A DNA stretch of 64,000 nt. Origin: Rhodovulum sulfidophilum DSM 1374. Lineage in GTDB: Bacteria; Pseudomonadota; Alphaproteobacteria; Rhodobacterales; Rhodobacteraceae. Below the pieces are notes generated by a model. That model searched no databases and was not told the origin of the DNA. It was given only the letters and a program-made list of their open reading frames with translations. Below, one piece after another: positions 38,302-48,368 of this stretch (the stretch's first letter is position 1; each line of letters opens with the position of its first letter). The translations under genes were made by a program, and so were the position numbers. The stretch is taken from assembly GCF_001633165.1 (NCBI RefSeq), contig NZ_CP015418.1, forward strand, positions 4,030,001-4,094,000, in the 5' to 3' direction.

Positions 38302-39702
38302 ATGCGTAGGCTCCACCTTAGCTGGCAGATCGTTCTCTGCGTGGGACTGATGCAACTGGCGGCGCTGGCGCTGGCGGCCTTGGTGCTTTTCCACAAGGCC
38401 CGGGAAGCGGTCGATGTCGAGATGGCGGCGGCCGAAGCCGGCGCCCGGGCGCAGGTGATCGCGGCGATGAACGCGGCGCTGCGCAACCTCCCGCCCGAAC
38501 AGGTGATGGCCGAGCTGTCCGCAACCCTGGTCGAGCCGCGCCATGTCCGCATCGCGCTGGCCGATGCGCGATCCGGCGCCCTGCCGGTGGCACGGGCCGA
38601 AAGCCGACAGGCGCATGACGCCGCCCCCCAGCGCCGCCGCGCGCCGGGCTGGTTCCGGGAACTGGTGATGCCCGCCGAGCGCGAAACCCGGCTGTCGGTG
38701 CTGGCCAACGGCACCGATTACGGCTTCGTCTCGATCACCGCCGCGCCGCAGGACGAGATCGACGAGGTCTGGGAGGATGCCGCGGCGCTGCTTTGGGCGC
38801 TCGGGCTGGGCTTCGGCCTGACCGGGGTCTTGCTGGTCCTGCTGATCCGGCGCGCGCTCTCCCCGCTCGACATGCTGCGCCATGGCCTCGGCGCGCTGCG
38901 CGGCGGGGCGCTGACCACCCGGCTTCCGCAGGTGGCGACCCCCGATTTCCGGCCGCTGGTGGCCGGGTTCAACGCGCTCGCCCGCAGCCTCGCGACCAGC
39001 GAGGCCGACCGCGCCGCGCTTGCCCGCAAGATCGTCGAGATCGGCGATGCCGAACGCCGGACCATCGCGATGGAACTGCATGACGAATTCGGCCCCGGCC
39101 TGTTCGACCTCAAGGTCAGGGCCGGCGCCATCCAGCGCGCTGCGGCCCGGACCGGCGATGCGGCATTGCAGCGCGACGCCGCGACCATGAGTGCCATCGT
39201 CGACCAGATCCAGACCGCCAATACCCGCCTGCTGACCACGCTCCGCCCGATGACGGCAAGCCAGTTGCCGCTGGCCGAGGCGCTCGGCGACATGCTCGAC
39301 GGTTTCCGCAGCACCCATGGCGATCTCGACTGGACGATCGACCTGCCCGAACACCTGCCCGAGACCGAGACGATCGTCGATCTGACCGCCTATCGCGTCC
39401 TGCAGGAGGGCGTGACCAACGCCCTGCGTCACGGAAAGCCGGACAGGCTTCGGGTCGAGGTGCAATCGCAGGACCTGCCGGGGCAGGCCGAGATCCTGTG
39501 TCTCACGGTCGAGGATGACGGCGTTGGCCTGCCCGCCCGCGCGGTCGAGGGCCGCGGGCTCACGGCGATGCGCGACCGAGTGGGCGCGCTCGGCGGAACG
39601 CTCGAACTGGGGCGCCGCCCGGGCGGCGGCACCCGGCTTTCGGCGATCCTGCCATTGACACGGAACACCTCGCCGCAATCCGAACCGGAGCCAGCCGGAT
39701 GA
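38302..39702 (+). CDS. Sensor histidine kinase, NarX/HisKA_3 type
   Basis: A 466-residue kinase with two membrane helices (about 8-32 and 168-193) bracketing a periplasmic sensor region, a HAMP-like segment (LRRALSPLDMLRHGLGALRGG), the HisKA_3 phosphoacceptor H260 in RRTIAMELHDEFGPGLFDLK, and an HATPase_c domain with EGVTNALRHGK and DDGVGLPARAVEGRGLTAMRDR. GGAGG lies before the ATG. Such kinases phosphorylate a NarL-type regulator, but the overlapping downstream regulator is a pseudogene, so this kinase lacks its genetic partner. Confidence 0.9.
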   Translation: MRRLHLSWQIVLCVGLMQLAALALAALVLFHKAREAVDVEMAAAEAGARAQVIAAMNAALRNLPPEQVMAELSATLVEPRHVRIALADARSGALPVARAESRQAHDAAPQRRRAPGWFRELVMPAERETRLSVLANGTDYGFVSITAAPQDEIDEVWEDAAALLWALGLGFGLTGVLLVLLIRRALSPLDMLRHGLGALRGGALTTRLPQVATPDFRPLVAGFNALARSLATSEADRAALARKIVEIGDAERRTIAMELHDEFGPGLFDLKVRAGAIQRAAARTGDAALQRDAATMSAIVDQIQTANTRLLTTLRPMTASQLPLAEALGDMLDGFRSTHGDLDWTIDLPEHLPETETIVDLTAYRVLQEGVTNALRHGKPDRLRVEVQSQDLPGQAEILCLTVEDDGVGLPARAVEGRGLTAMRDRVGALGGTLELGRRPGGGTRLSAILPLTRNTSPQSEPEPAG

Positions 39703-40290
39703 CGCCCGCGGCGTGATCGCCGACGGCCATCCGGTGCCTCATAACGGTTACCTATCGGCCTCGGGCAGCTTCTGCGTAGGCTCGGCCATGACAATATCCA
39801 CATGGCGCGCGCCGACCGCGCTGCCTGCCGGGTGGCCGAAACCGGCCATCCCCCCCCCGGGCGGATCCTGTGCGACCTCGCCCTGCCCCGGGACTGGCGG
39901 GCTTGCCATGATCGTGCCGTAACTGGCCCGCGCGCCGGAGGCCCGGCCCCCGGTCTTCACCATGGACGAACAGACCGTCTTCGCGGTCGAGGCGCTGGAG
40001 GTGGGGCCGTGCGGCTTCCCGCCCAGAACTTTGCCCATAGAAGAGGTGCTCGGACCGGTTCGGATGCTGGAACGGGCAAGATCCACCCTTGGCACAAACT
40101 CGCGGTCTTGGTCTCCCCTGCGGCAGCCGCGGACCCGCGCAGCCACCGGGCTGGGGCAACGATCTGCGGTCGCGCGCCGAGATGCTCTGCATCACCGACG
40201 AGACCGGCTCGCAGATCAAGCGCAAGCTCGGCCCGGGCAACATGACCGACCTGATCCATCTGGCCATCGCGACCGGGCCGAGCACGGGCT
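39699..40290 (+). pseudogene. Eroded NarL/FixJ-type response regulator
   Basis: Pieces of a receiver-HTH regulator can be read in order across different frames. From an ATG overlapping the kinase stop (ATGA) come five codons, a frame change, then VIADGHPVPHNG (compare VIADDHPVFR). ILCDLALP (phosphoacceptor aspartate near 39874) is followed by a frame change and GTGGLAMI; then VFTMDEQTVFAVEALEVGPCGFPPRTLPIEEVL is the receiver end, with the usual lysine replaced in PRT. KRKLGPGNMTDLIHLAI is the end of a LuxR-type HTH. Several frameshifts and an in-frame stop preclude a functional protein. Confidence 0.75.
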
Positions 40291-40610
40291 CGACGGGGGC
40301 AAAGTCGCGCGGCCGGGCGACAGCGACCGGACAATGCACGGGCCATCCGCATGATCACCTCCATGACCGCGCCTCGGCGGGGCGCCGGGGTCGTGGGCTC
40401 CGTCGGGCAAGGGCTCTCTTCCCGAGGTCGAAGCGCCCGGCATCCGGGCGATGTCCGCGACGAGATCCGGCCCGGGCGCGGCCGGGTCGGCGGCGCGCGC
40501 GGGCCGATGCGGGAGGGACGATAGCGCCGGGGCAAAGGCCCGATTTTCGCTGGCATCCCGACGGTCAAGCGCCTAGGTCTGAGCCGAAATTATAAGAGGA
40601 GTCCTGCCCG

Positions 40611-41738
40611 ATGCCCGGCCTGCGTCCCGATGTCGATCCCGACGGTCTGAGCGAGTTTTCCGTCGTTTTCACCGACCGCTCGCTGAACCACATGTCGGCC
40701 AAGTTCCAGACCGCCATGCGCGACATCTCGGAGATGCTGCGCGAGGTCTATGGCGCGGCCGAAGTGGCCCTGGTGCCGGGCGGCGGCACCTTCGCGATGG
40801 AGGCCGTGGCGCGCCAGTTCGCCACCGGGCGCCGCGCGCTGATCGTCCGCAACGGCTGGTTCTCCTATCGCTGGACCCAGATTTTCGAGGCGGGCGACTT
40901 CGCCGGGGAAACCACCGTGCTGATGGCCCGCCCCGCCGGCAATGCGGCCAAGGCGCCGTTCGCGCCTGCACCGATCGAGGACGTGACCGCCAAGATCCGC
41001 GAGACCCGCCCCGATGTGGTCTTCGCGCCCCATGTCGAGACCTCGGCCGGGATCATCCTGCCCGACAACTATATCGCCGCGATGGCGGCGGCCGCGCATG
41101 AGGTCGGCGCGCTGATGGTGCTGGATTGCATCGCCTCAGGCTGCATCTGGGTCGACATGCAGGCAACCGGCGTCGACGTGCTGATCTCGGCCCCGCAGAA
41201 AGGCTGGTCGGCCTCGCCCTCGGCCGGGATGGTGATGCTGTCGGCCCGCGCCGCCGAGCGGCTGGCCGATACCGTCTCGAATTCCTTCGCCATGGACCTG
41301 AAGAAATGGCGCGCGATCATGAAGGCCTATGAGGATGGCGGGCATGCCTATCATGCCACCATGCCGACCGATGCGCTGATCGGGCTGCGCGACGCCATGG
41401 CCGAGACCCGGACGATGGGCTTCGAGGCCGCGAGGCAGGCACAGGCCGAGCTGGGCCGGAAGGTGCGCGAGATGCTGGCCGCGCGCGGCTTCGCCTCGGT
41501 CGCCGCGCCGGGCTTTGCCGCGCCGGGCGTCGTGGTCTGCTATACCGACGACCCCGAGATCCAGTCGGGCGCCCGGTTCCGCGCCGAGGGCATGCAGATC
41601 GCCTCGGGCACGCCGCTCCAGGTCGGCGAGGGGTCCGATTTCCGCACCTTCCGGATCGGGCTCTTCGGGCTCGACAAGCTGGTCGACACCGACGCCACGC
41701 TGGCCCGGCTGCAGGCCGTCGTCGACCGGGTGGTCTGA
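40611..41738 (+). CDS. Class V aminotransferase, alanine/serine-glyoxylate type
   Basis: A 375-residue PLP enzyme of fold type I. The cofactor lysine is K197 in [30 protein letters not shown], the NGWFSYRW segment and [18 protein letters not shown] are typical of the alanine-glyoxylate aminotransferase group. It probably transaminates glyoxylate or a related oxo acid. AGGAG precedes the ATG. It converges with the malate synthase gene, the other glyoxylate-related enzyme here. A GC hairpin follows at 41751-41772. Confidence 0.85.
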   Translation: MPGLRPDVDPDGLSEFSVVFTDRSLNHMSAKFQTAMRDISEMLREVYGAAEVALVPGGGTFAMEAVARQFATGRRALIVRNGWFSYRWTQIFEAGDFAGETTVLMARPAGNAAKAPFAPAPIEDVTAKIRETRPDVVFAPHVETSAGIILPDNYIAAMAAAAHEVGALMVLDCIASGCIWVDMQATGVDVLISAPQKGWSASPSAGMVMLSARAAERLADTVSNSFAMDLKKWRAIMKAYEDGGHAYHATMPTDALIGLRDAMAETRTMGFEAARQAQAELGRKVREMLAARGFASVAAPGFAAPGVVVCYTDDPEIQSGARFRAEGMQIASGTPLQVGEGSDFRTFRIGLFGLDKLVDTDATLARLQAVVDRVV

Positions 41739-41750
41739 CCCTCTCGGTTC

Positions 41751-41772
41751 GGGCGGGGCGCGCACCCCGCCC
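41751..41772 (+). terminator. GC hairpin after the aminotransferase gene
   Basis: GGGCGGGG and CCCCGCCC pair perfectly around a six-base loop, 12 bp after the stop. It lacks a T-run, so termination efficiency is uncertain. Confidence 0.4.
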
Positions 41773-42113
41773 GGCCCTGCCCGGTGACAGCGCCGTTCGA
41801 AACAGCGCAGCCCGGCCTGCGTTTCGACCCGGCGTCACCCGGGCACCGGCAATCTTTCTGTAACATTCGGCCGTTACCTCTGGGGCCACCAGAATCAAAG
41901 CCTGTTCTTAACGAGTTCAGGGAGGCGCCATGGCGCCTCCCACCGTCCGTCTGGGCGTTTTGCCCGAGACCGGCTATGTGCCGTTTGAATTTCGGGAAAT
42001 CTTCTGCCCCACCGCGACAGGCGGGGGATCACCTGCGCGGGTAACGCGGTGTTCAACAGGAGCTCCGGCCATGACCGGCCGCGCCCGATCAGGCGCGGCG
42101 TCGCGGATGGGCC
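41773..42113. other. Convergent intergenic region with a perfect palindrome
   Basis: No gene is supported in these 341 bp. The feature of note is a perfect 22-bp palindrome at 41920-41941, whose arms read GGGAGGCGCCA and TGGCGCCTCCC, with an ATG at its centre. A hairpin of GCCGCGCC and GGCGCGGC (42078-42085, 42092-42099) lies 15 bp beyond the minus-strand malate synthase stop and probably ends that transcript. Confidence 0.5.
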
Positions 42114-44291
42114 TCAGCCTTCCGCCGCAAGCTCGGCCTTGCGCTCCAGCCGCCGGGCATGCAGCACCGGCTCGGTATAGCCCGAAGGCTGCCTGCGGCC
42201 CTCGAAGACCAGATCGCAGGCGGCGCGGAAGGCCACGCCGTCGAAATCCGGCGCCATCGGCAGATAGGCCGGATCATCCGCATTCTGGCGGTCGACCACC
42301 TCGGCCATGCGGCGCATCACCTGGGCCACCTCGTCTTCGCTCACCACGCCATGATGCAGCCAGTTGGCGATATGCTGGGCCGAGATCCGGCAGGTGGCGC
42401 GATCTTCCATCAGACCGATATCGTTGATGTCGGGCACCTTGGAACAACCCACGCCCTGGTCGATCCAGCGCACGACATAGCCGAGAATGCCCTGCGCGTT
42501 GTTCTCGACCTCGCGCAGGATCTGCGCACGGCTCCATTTGCGGAAGGCCGCAAGCGGAATGTCTAGAATGCCGTCGACATGGGCGCGGCGCCCGCCCGCC
42601 TTCAGCCCGGCCTGGACCGCGAAGACATTGACCTGGTGATAATGCAGAGCATGCAGCGTCGCGGCCGTGGGCGACGGCACCCAGGCGCAGGTGGCGCCGG
42701 CCTTCGGATGCTCGATCTTGGCCGACAGCATCGCCGCCATCCTGTCGGGCATCGCCCACATGCCCTTGCCGATCTGGGCCTTGCCGGACAGGCCGCATTC
42801 CAGCCCGATATCGACATTGAGATTCTCGTAGGCGGTGATCCAGGACTTGCGCTTGATGAACTCCTTGCGGCTGAAGGGCCCGGCCTCCATCGAGGTATGG
42901 ATCTCGTCGCCGGTGCGGTCGAGAAAGCCCGTATTGATGAAGGCCACCCGGTGCTTCGCCGCGCGGATGCAGTCCTTGAGATTGACCGAGGTCCGGCGCT
43001 CCTCGTCCATGATGCCGAGCTTGACGGTATAGCGCGGCAGGCCCAACAGCTCTTCGACCCGGGTGAAGGTCTCGTCGGCGAAGGCGACCTCTTCGGGGCC
43101 GTGCATCTTGGGCTTGACCACATAGATCGAGCCCGCGACCGAGTTCCGCGCGCCCTCGGTCTTCTTCAGGTCGTGGATGGCGATCAGCGCGGTGATGGCC
43201 GCGTCCATCAGCCCCTCGAACACCTCCTGGCCCGCGCCGTCGCGGATCGCGGGATTGGTCATCAGATGGCCGACATTGCGCACCAGCATCAGCGCCCGGC
43301 CCTTGACCGTGCAGGGCGTGCCGTCGGGGGCGACAAAGTCGAGATCGGGCGACAGCGCCCGGGTCACGCGTTCGCCACCCTTGACGAAGTCGGTGGACAG
43401 TTCGCCCCGCATCAGCCCCAGCCAGTTGCGATAGGCGACGATCTTGTCGGCGGCATCGACGCAGGCCACCGAATCCTCGCAATCCATGATCGCCGAAACC
43501 GCGCTTTCCAGCCGGATATCGGCCAGCCCCGCCTGATCGCGGGCGCCCACCGGATGGGTGCGGTCGAAGACCAGCTCGACATGCAGGTTGTTGTTCTTCA
43601 GCAAAACCGCTTCGGGAGCACGCGGATGGCCGCGATAGCCCGCGAATTTCGACGGATCCTCAAGCGGATGGTCATCGATCAACAGCGCGCCGCCCTGGAC
43701 GTGGTAGCGCCGGGCATCGGCATGGCTGGTGCCCGCGACCGGGAAGGCCTCGTCGAGAAAGACCCGGGCGCGCGCCACCACCCGGGCACCGCGGCCGCGG
43801 TCATACCCGCCCGCAGGCGCGGGGCCGCCCATCGCATCGGTTCCGTAAAGCGCGTCGTACAGGCTGCCCCAGCGCGCATTGGCCGCGTTCAGCGCATAGC
43901 GCGCATTGGTGATCGGCACCACCAGCTGCGGCCCGGGCACCGAGGCGATCTCGGGGTCGAGCCCCGCGGTCTCGATCTCGAAATCCTCGCCCTCGGGCCG
44001 CAGATAGCCGATCTCTTCCAGAAACGCCTTGTAGGCCTCGTGATCGTGCGGCGCGCCGCGGCGGGCCTGATGCCAGGCATCGATCTGAAGCTGCAGCTTC
44101 TCGCGCGTTTCCAGAAGCGCACGGTTCTTCGGCGTCAGGTCGTGCAGAAGCTCCGCGAAGCCGGTCCAGAACCTGTCGGGCGAGATCCCGGTCTCGGGCA
44201 GCGCCGCCTCCTCGACGAAGGCCGCCAGATCTGCCGCAACCTCGAGCCCGGCCTTCGACACATATCCCGCGCCTGCACGTCGTTCCGTCAC
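42114..44291 (-). CDS. glcB: Malate synthase G
   Basis: A 725-residue enzyme condensing glyoxylate and acetyl-CoA to malate; the length is that of isoform G. Landmarks are [22 protein letters not shown], the [15 protein letters not shown] acidic cluster, [19 protein letters not shown], the [15 protein letters not shown] segment with the catalytic arginine, and the late [18 protein letters not shown] take the GTG at 44291 as start because GGAAGGAG lies just before it and the protein then begins [17 protein letters not shown]. It supplies a malate synthase route beside the malyl-CoA thioesterase encoded upstream. Confidence 0.95.
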   Translation of the reverse strand: MTERRAGAGYVSKAGLEVAADLAAFVEEAALPETGISPDRFWTGFAELLHDLTPKNRALLETREKLQLQIDAWHQARRGAPHDHEAYKAFLEEIGYLRPEGEDFEIETAGLDPEIASVPGPQLVVPITNARYALNAANARWGSLYDALYGTDAMGGPAPAGGYDRGRGARVVARARVFLDEAFPVAGTSHADARRYHVQGGALLIDDHPLEDPSKFAGYRGHPRAPEAVLLKNNNLHVELVFDRTHPVGARDQAGLADIRLESAVSAIMDCEDSVACVDAADKIVAYRNWLGLMRGELSTDFVKGGERVTRALSPDLDFVAPDGTPCTVKGRALMLVRNVGHLMTNPAIRDGAGQEVFEGLMDAAITALIAIHDLKKTEGARNSVAGSIYVVKPKMHGPEEVAFADETFTRVEELLGLPRYTVKLGIMDEERRTSVNLKDCIRAAKHRVAFINTGFLDRTGDEIHTSMEAGPFSRKEFIKRKSWITAYENLNVDIGLECGLSGKAQIGKGMWAMPDRMAAMLSAKIEHPKAGATCAWVPSPTAATLHALHYHQVNVFAVQAGLKAGGRRAHVDGILDIPLAAFRKWSRAQILREVENNAQGILGYVVRWIDQGVGCSKVPDINDIGLMEDRATCRISAQHIANWLHHGVVSEDEVAQVMRRMAEVVDRQNADDPAYLPMAPDFDGVAFRAACDLVFEGRRQPSGYTEPVLHARRLERKAELAAEG

Positions 44292-44525
44292 AGCCGTCTC
44301 CTTCCCTGTTTGTCCCCTCCAGCTCAGACCAATTCCGGGCCGGTTTGACAAGTCCTCTCGCCCCGACCTGTCCAGCCCGAAGATGCCGCGCCATGCGGCA
44401 ATGCCACGCCAGCCACGATCGGGTCCCGCCCGGATACCGGGCGCCGTCTCCGCCGGGAGCCGCATGGGCCCCTGCAAGCCGCCCCCGCTTGAGCCCCCTC
44501 ACCGGCAAGGACCAAAGCGAGGGGC

Positions 44526-44546
44526 AGGGCCGTCTGTCCCGGCCCT
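44526..44546 (-). terminator. Hairpin after the P-type ATPase gene
   Basis: AGGGCCG and CGGCCCT pair around a seven-base loop, 12 bp downstream of the ATPase stop on the minus strand. No strong T-run. Confidence 0.35.
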
Positions 44547-44557
44547 CACCGGCCGGC

Positions 44558-46957
44558 TCAGCCCTGCAAACGGGCCGCGTAAAGTCGGCGAATGCCCATG
44601 GCGATGGCGCCCTCGATGGGCAGCCAGACCAGGCAATAGGCCCAGACCAGAAGTGCGGCGGTCCAGCCGATGGGCGTGACGAGAACGCCATAGACCGCGA
44701 TCAGCGTCCCGATCACCTGGGTCGCCTCTGTCGTGCAGAAAAGCTTCCAGTTGGGCCAGGGCCGGGTCCAGAACCAGTCCTGGTTGCGGGTGACGTAAAG
44801 CGTCATATGCCCCGAAACGAGCAGTTTCAGGAAGATCAGCGTCTGGATCGTCTCGCGCGGCAGATGCAGGACGCTGTCGACATACCAGAACAGCAGGAAG
44901 GTCTCGGCCACGCCCATCACCCCCAGCGTCGAGGCGATGGTGATGACCCGGCGCATGTCCCAGCGGACGGGTTTCGGCGACACCGCGACATTGTCGAAGG
45001 CGATCATCATGATCGGGAAGTCGTTCAGCACCGCCAGCAGCACGATCATGATCGCGGTGACCGGGTAGACGTCATAGGCAAGGATCGCCAGCGACATGAA
45101 CAGCAGCACCCGGATCGTCTCGGCGATGCGGAAGGTGGCATAGCTCGTCATCCGCTCGAAGATGCGGCGGGCCTCGGCGATGGCCTCGGTGATGATCGAA
45201 AGGCCCGTTCCGGTCAGCACCAGATCGGCCGCGGCGCGGGCCGCATCGGTCGCCCCGCTGACCGCGATCCCGGCATCGGCACGCTTCAGGGCGGGGGCGT
45301 CATTCACCCCGTCGCCGGTCATCGCGACGATGCTGCCGCCCTGCTGCAGCACCTCGACGATGCGGAACTTGTGTTCGGGCAGAACCCGGGCAAAGCCGTC
45401 GGCCGCGCGCACCCGCGCCTCGACCTCGGCCGGATCGCCCTCCAGGAGCTGGCCCGCCGGGTACATCGCCTGCCCGAGCCCGAGCTGCCCCGCGATCTGG
45501 CGGGCGATGGCCTCGTGATCGCCGGTGATCATCTTGACGGTAACGCCCATCTCGCCGGCCTTCGCGATGGTCTCGGCCGCATCGGGACGGGGCGGATCGA
45601 AGATCGGGATCAGCCCGAGGAACTGCCATGCCCCCTCACCCTCGGCCCGGGCCGCACCGATGGCGCGGAACCCCTGGGCGGCCAGGGTGTCGACCTCGTC
45701 CTCGAGCGCGGTCCGCGCGGCCCCTTCGAGCCCGGCAAGATCAAGGATCACCTGCGGCGCGCCCTTGGCAAAGCGCCAGGTCTCGTCGCCGCGCCGGGCC
45801 TCGGCCAATGTCCGTTTCGAGACCGGATCGAAGGGCGTGAAGGTCCCGAGCTTGTAGTCGCGCCGCGCCTCGATCCCGTCGGCGGCGGCCAGCACCGCCT
45901 GGTCGATGGCGTCGGGCGCATTGGCGTTGCAGGCCAGAGCCGCGGCCAGCAGCAGATCGTCCCGGGTGGCGCCCGCCGCGGGACGCGGGGTTTCGACCGT
46001 CAGCTGGTTCAGGGTCAGCGTGCCGGTCTTGTCGGAACAGAGCACATCGACGCCCGCCATCTCCTCGATCGAAACCAGCCGCGAGACGATGGCCTTCATC
46101 CGGGCCAGCCGCTCGGCGCCCACCGCCATCGTCACCGACAGCACCGTCGGCAGCGCCACCGGAATGGCGGCGACCGTCAGGATCAGGGCGAATTGCACCG
46201 TCTCCCAAAGCGGGTTCTCGCGCCAGATCGAGACGACCAGGATGATCGAGACCAGCACCAGCGCGCTGACGATCAGGAAATTCCCGATCCGCATCACCGC
46301 CTGCTGGAAATGCGACTTGCGCTCGGGGCCCTGCACCAGCGCCGCGGTGCGGCCGAAATAGGTGTTCATGCCGGTCGCGGTGACCTCGCCCACCATCTCG
46401 CCCAGGCGCACGACCGAGCCCGAATAGGCGATGTCGCCGACCGCCTTGTCGACCGGCAGCGACTCGCCGGTCAGTGCCGCCTCGTCGGCCGAGAGATACT
46501 GCCCCTCGGTCAGGCGCAGATCGGCCGGGATGATGTTGCCGATCTCGAGCCGCACCAGATCGCCCGGCACCAGGTCCTTGGCCGCGATCTCCTGCCAGCG
46601 GCCGTCACGCAGAACCCGGGCGGCGGGGGCAAGCTTCTGCTTGAGCAGGGCGATGGCCGAGTCGGCCTTGTTCTCCTCGAAGAAGCCGACGCCCGCATTG
46701 ACCAGAAGCATGGCGAGGATCACGCCGAAATCGGCCCAGTCGGACAGGATCAGCGACAGGATCGCCGCGATCTCGATCAGCCAGGGGATCGGCCCCCAGA
46801 AATACCCGAAGATCCGTTTGAACAGGCTTCGGTGTTCCTCGGCCAGGGTATTCGCGCCGAAGCGGCCAAGCCTGGCCTGTGCCTCGGCCGTGCTCAGCCC
46901 CTGCTGCGGGTCGGTAGGGGGCAGCTTCTCCCCCTCTGGCTGGTCCTGTCCGTCCAT
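44558..46957 (-). CDS. Plasma-membrane proton-efflux P-type ATPase (P3A type)
   Basis: A 799-residue P-type ATPase with the phosphorylated aspartate D309 in CSDKTGTLTLNQL, the TGES actuator motif (EAALTGESLPVDK), KGAPQ and MITGDHEAIARQIA in the nucleotide domain, and VAMTGDGVNDAPALK in the hinge. The PVALPTV motif replaces the PEGL/CPC types, and the order and length fit the H+-pumping P3A subfamily as in archaeal and fungal PMA pumps. It would export protons using ATP. Its ATG overlaps the preceding gene's stop (TGATG), coupling it to the PhaC-like protein. Confidence 0.88.
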   Translation of the reverse strand: MDGQDQPEGEKLPPTDPQQGLSTAEAQARLGRFGANTLAEEHRSLFKRIFGYFWGPIPWLIEIAAILSLILSDWADFGVILAMLLVNAGVGFFEENKADSAIALLKQKLAPAARVLRDGRWQEIAAKDLVPGDLVRLEIGNIIPADLRLTEGQYLSADEAALTGESLPVDKAVGDIAYSGSVVRLGEMVGEVTATGMNTYFGRTAALVQGPERKSHFQQAVMRIGNFLIVSALVLVSIILVVSIWRENPLWETVQFALILTVAAIPVALPTVLSVTMAVGAERLARMKAIVSRLVSIEEMAGVDVLCSDKTGTLTLNQLTVETPRPAAGATRDDLLLAAALACNANAPDAIDQAVLAAADGIEARRDYKLGTFTPFDPVSKRTLAEARRGDETWRFAKGAPQVILDLAGLEGAARTALEDEVDTLAAQGFRAIGAARAEGEGAWQFLGLIPIFDPPRPDAAETIAKAGEMGVTVKMITGDHEAIARQIAGQLGLGQAMYPAGQLLEGDPAEVEARVRAADGFARVLPEHKFRIVEVLQQGGSIVAMTGDGVNDAPALKRADAGIAVSGATDAARAAADLVLTGTGLSIITEAIAEARRIFERMTSYATFRIAETIRVLLFMSLAILAYDVYPVTAIMIVLLAVLNDFPIMMIAFDNVAVSPKPVRWDMRRVITIASTLGVMGVAETFLLFWYVDSVLHLPRETIQTLIFLKLLVSGHMTLYVTRNQDWFWTRPWPNWKLFCTTEATQVIGTLIAVYGVLVTPIGWTAALLVWAYCLVWLPIEGAIAMGIRRLYAARLQG

Positions 46958-48069
46958 CACTTGCCTCCCTGTTCCGCGATCCATTGCGCGATGCCGGGCC
47001 AGACATCCGCCAATGTGTGCCGCCCCATGAACAGCCCGATATGCCCGCCCTTGGCGAGCAGCTTGCGGATCTGCGCCTTGGGCGTGCCCAGCAGATCCTC
47101 GGCGGCAAAGACCTGTTCCCGGGTGGTGATGTCATCGGAGTCGCCCGCCAGCAGATAGGCCGGGCAGGTCACGTCCTTCAGCGACAACCGCCGTCCGAGG
47201 CCCAGGAATTCGCCCTTGGCGAAGAGGTTCTGCTTGAACAGCAGGTCGATGGCCTGAAGGTAATACCGCCCCGGCAGATCCAGCGGGTTTTCGTACCAGC
47301 GCTCGAAGGTCTCGGTCCGCTCGATATAGTTGCGGTCCTCGATATGGGCGTAAAGATCGAGGAACTTGCCCAGATACTGCTTTTCCGCATGCATGTTCTT
47401 CCAGCCGGTCAGCATCAGGCTGCCCGACATCCGGCCGTGATGGGAGGCCACCATGTCCCGATAGGCCGAAAGCGGCGTCTCATGCGCCATCCGGCGGATC
47501 GGCCCGTCGCCCGCATCGGTGTCGATGGGCGACCCCGCCAGCACCAGCGCCGCCACCTTGGAAGGAAAGCGGGCGGCGACCATCGCCGACATCCAGCCGC
47601 CCTGACACAGCCCGACCAGAATCGCGCGCCCGCCGACCTCGTCGATGGCGACGTTGATCTCGGCCAGATACTTGTCGATGTCGAAGTCGCGCATCTCGGG
47701 GCCGGCCGATTTCCAGTCGGTGACCAGCACCCGGCCGAGCCCGGCCGCCAGAAGCGTGGCCACCAGGCTTTGCCCCGGGGCGAAATCGGCGATGGTGGCG
47801 GAATGGCCCGCATAGGGCGCGTCAATGATCACCGGAAGCCCGCTACCGCTGCCGCCGAAATCGCGCAACCGCATGGTGTCGAGATCGAGCAGGACCTCGT
47901 TCGGGGTGGCCCAGGAAGGCTCTGGCGGGGCCGAGATCTCGGCGGCTTCCTGCACGAAGCGAAGCCCGTCGGCCATCGCCTGATACCCGGCCTCCTGCCA
48001 GCCCAAGACCGCGGCCATCGGCCAGAACAACGGAACGGATTGCTCGATTTCGTGAGGGGTGTCGGCCAT
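46957..48069 (-). CDS. PhaC-like alpha/beta hydrolase (polyhydroxyalkanoate-synthase-like)
   Basis: A 370-residue alpha/beta-hydrolase with a cysteine nucleophile box, ILVGLCQGGWMSA (C155), as in PHA synthases (GxCxGG) rather than the serine of ordinary lipases. The aspartate in LAGDSDDITTREQV and histidine in KGGHIGLFMGR complete the triad. It is shorter than class I PhaC and lacks its N-terminal domain. Whether it polymerises, hydrolyses or modifies hydroxyacyl substrates is not determinable. AGGAG precedes the ATG at 48069. It is the promoter-proximal partner of the proton ATPase. Confidence 0.75.
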   Translation of the reverse strand: MADTPHEIEQSVPLFWPMAAVLGWQEAGYQAMADGLRFVQEAAEISAPPEPSWATPNEVLLDLDTMRLRDFGGSGSGLPVIIDAPYAGHSATIADFAPGQSLVATLLAAGLGRVLVTDWKSAGPEMRDFDIDKYLAEINVAIDEVGGRAILVGLCQGGWMSAMVAARFPSKVAALVLAGSPIDTDAGDGPIRRMAHETPLSAYRDMVASHHGRMSGSLMLTGWKNMHAEKQYLGKFLDLYAHIEDRNYIERTETFERWYENPLDLPGRYYLQAIDLLFKQNLFAKGEFLGLGRRLSLKDVTCPAYLLAGDSDDITTREQVFAAEDLLGTPKAQIRKLLAKGGHIGLFMGRHTLADVWPGIAQWIAEQGGK

Positions 48070-48307
48070 GACGCGGCTCCTTCTGCGGACTGGATGGCGC
48101 CAGTCCCGCGGCCGCGTCGGCCCCTGCAGAGGGGCGGGGCATCGGGGCATCGGGACGGCTCCGGAAAGGATCTTGTCCCCGATATAGGGGGCCCGAATGT
48201 CCCCAGCGTTATGCCCGGCTTACGAATATGTAAAGTGACAATGCTGCGATGCGGCATCGCCCTGCCCGACCGTCATGACACCCCGAAGCGCCCGCTGCGG
48301 CGCGCTG

Positions 48308-48350
48308 TCGGACCTGGCATCGGACCGGGCGGGCGCGGCGACCGACAGGT
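48308..48350 (-). repeat. Inverted repeat GGACCTG/CAGGTCC downstream of hemP
   Basis: Seven-base arms at 48308-48314 and 48344-48350, about 20 bp after the hemP stop in the 299-bp gap before the PhaC-like gene. Possible terminator without a T-run. Confidence 0.25.
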
Positions 48351-48368
48351 CCGGCCGCCGCCCCCCGC

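Noticed and set aside
41930..42427. 165-codon plus-strand frame starting inside the palindrome
   Set aside because: Most of it is antisense to glcB and no motif is recognised; retained only as a finding about the palindrome.
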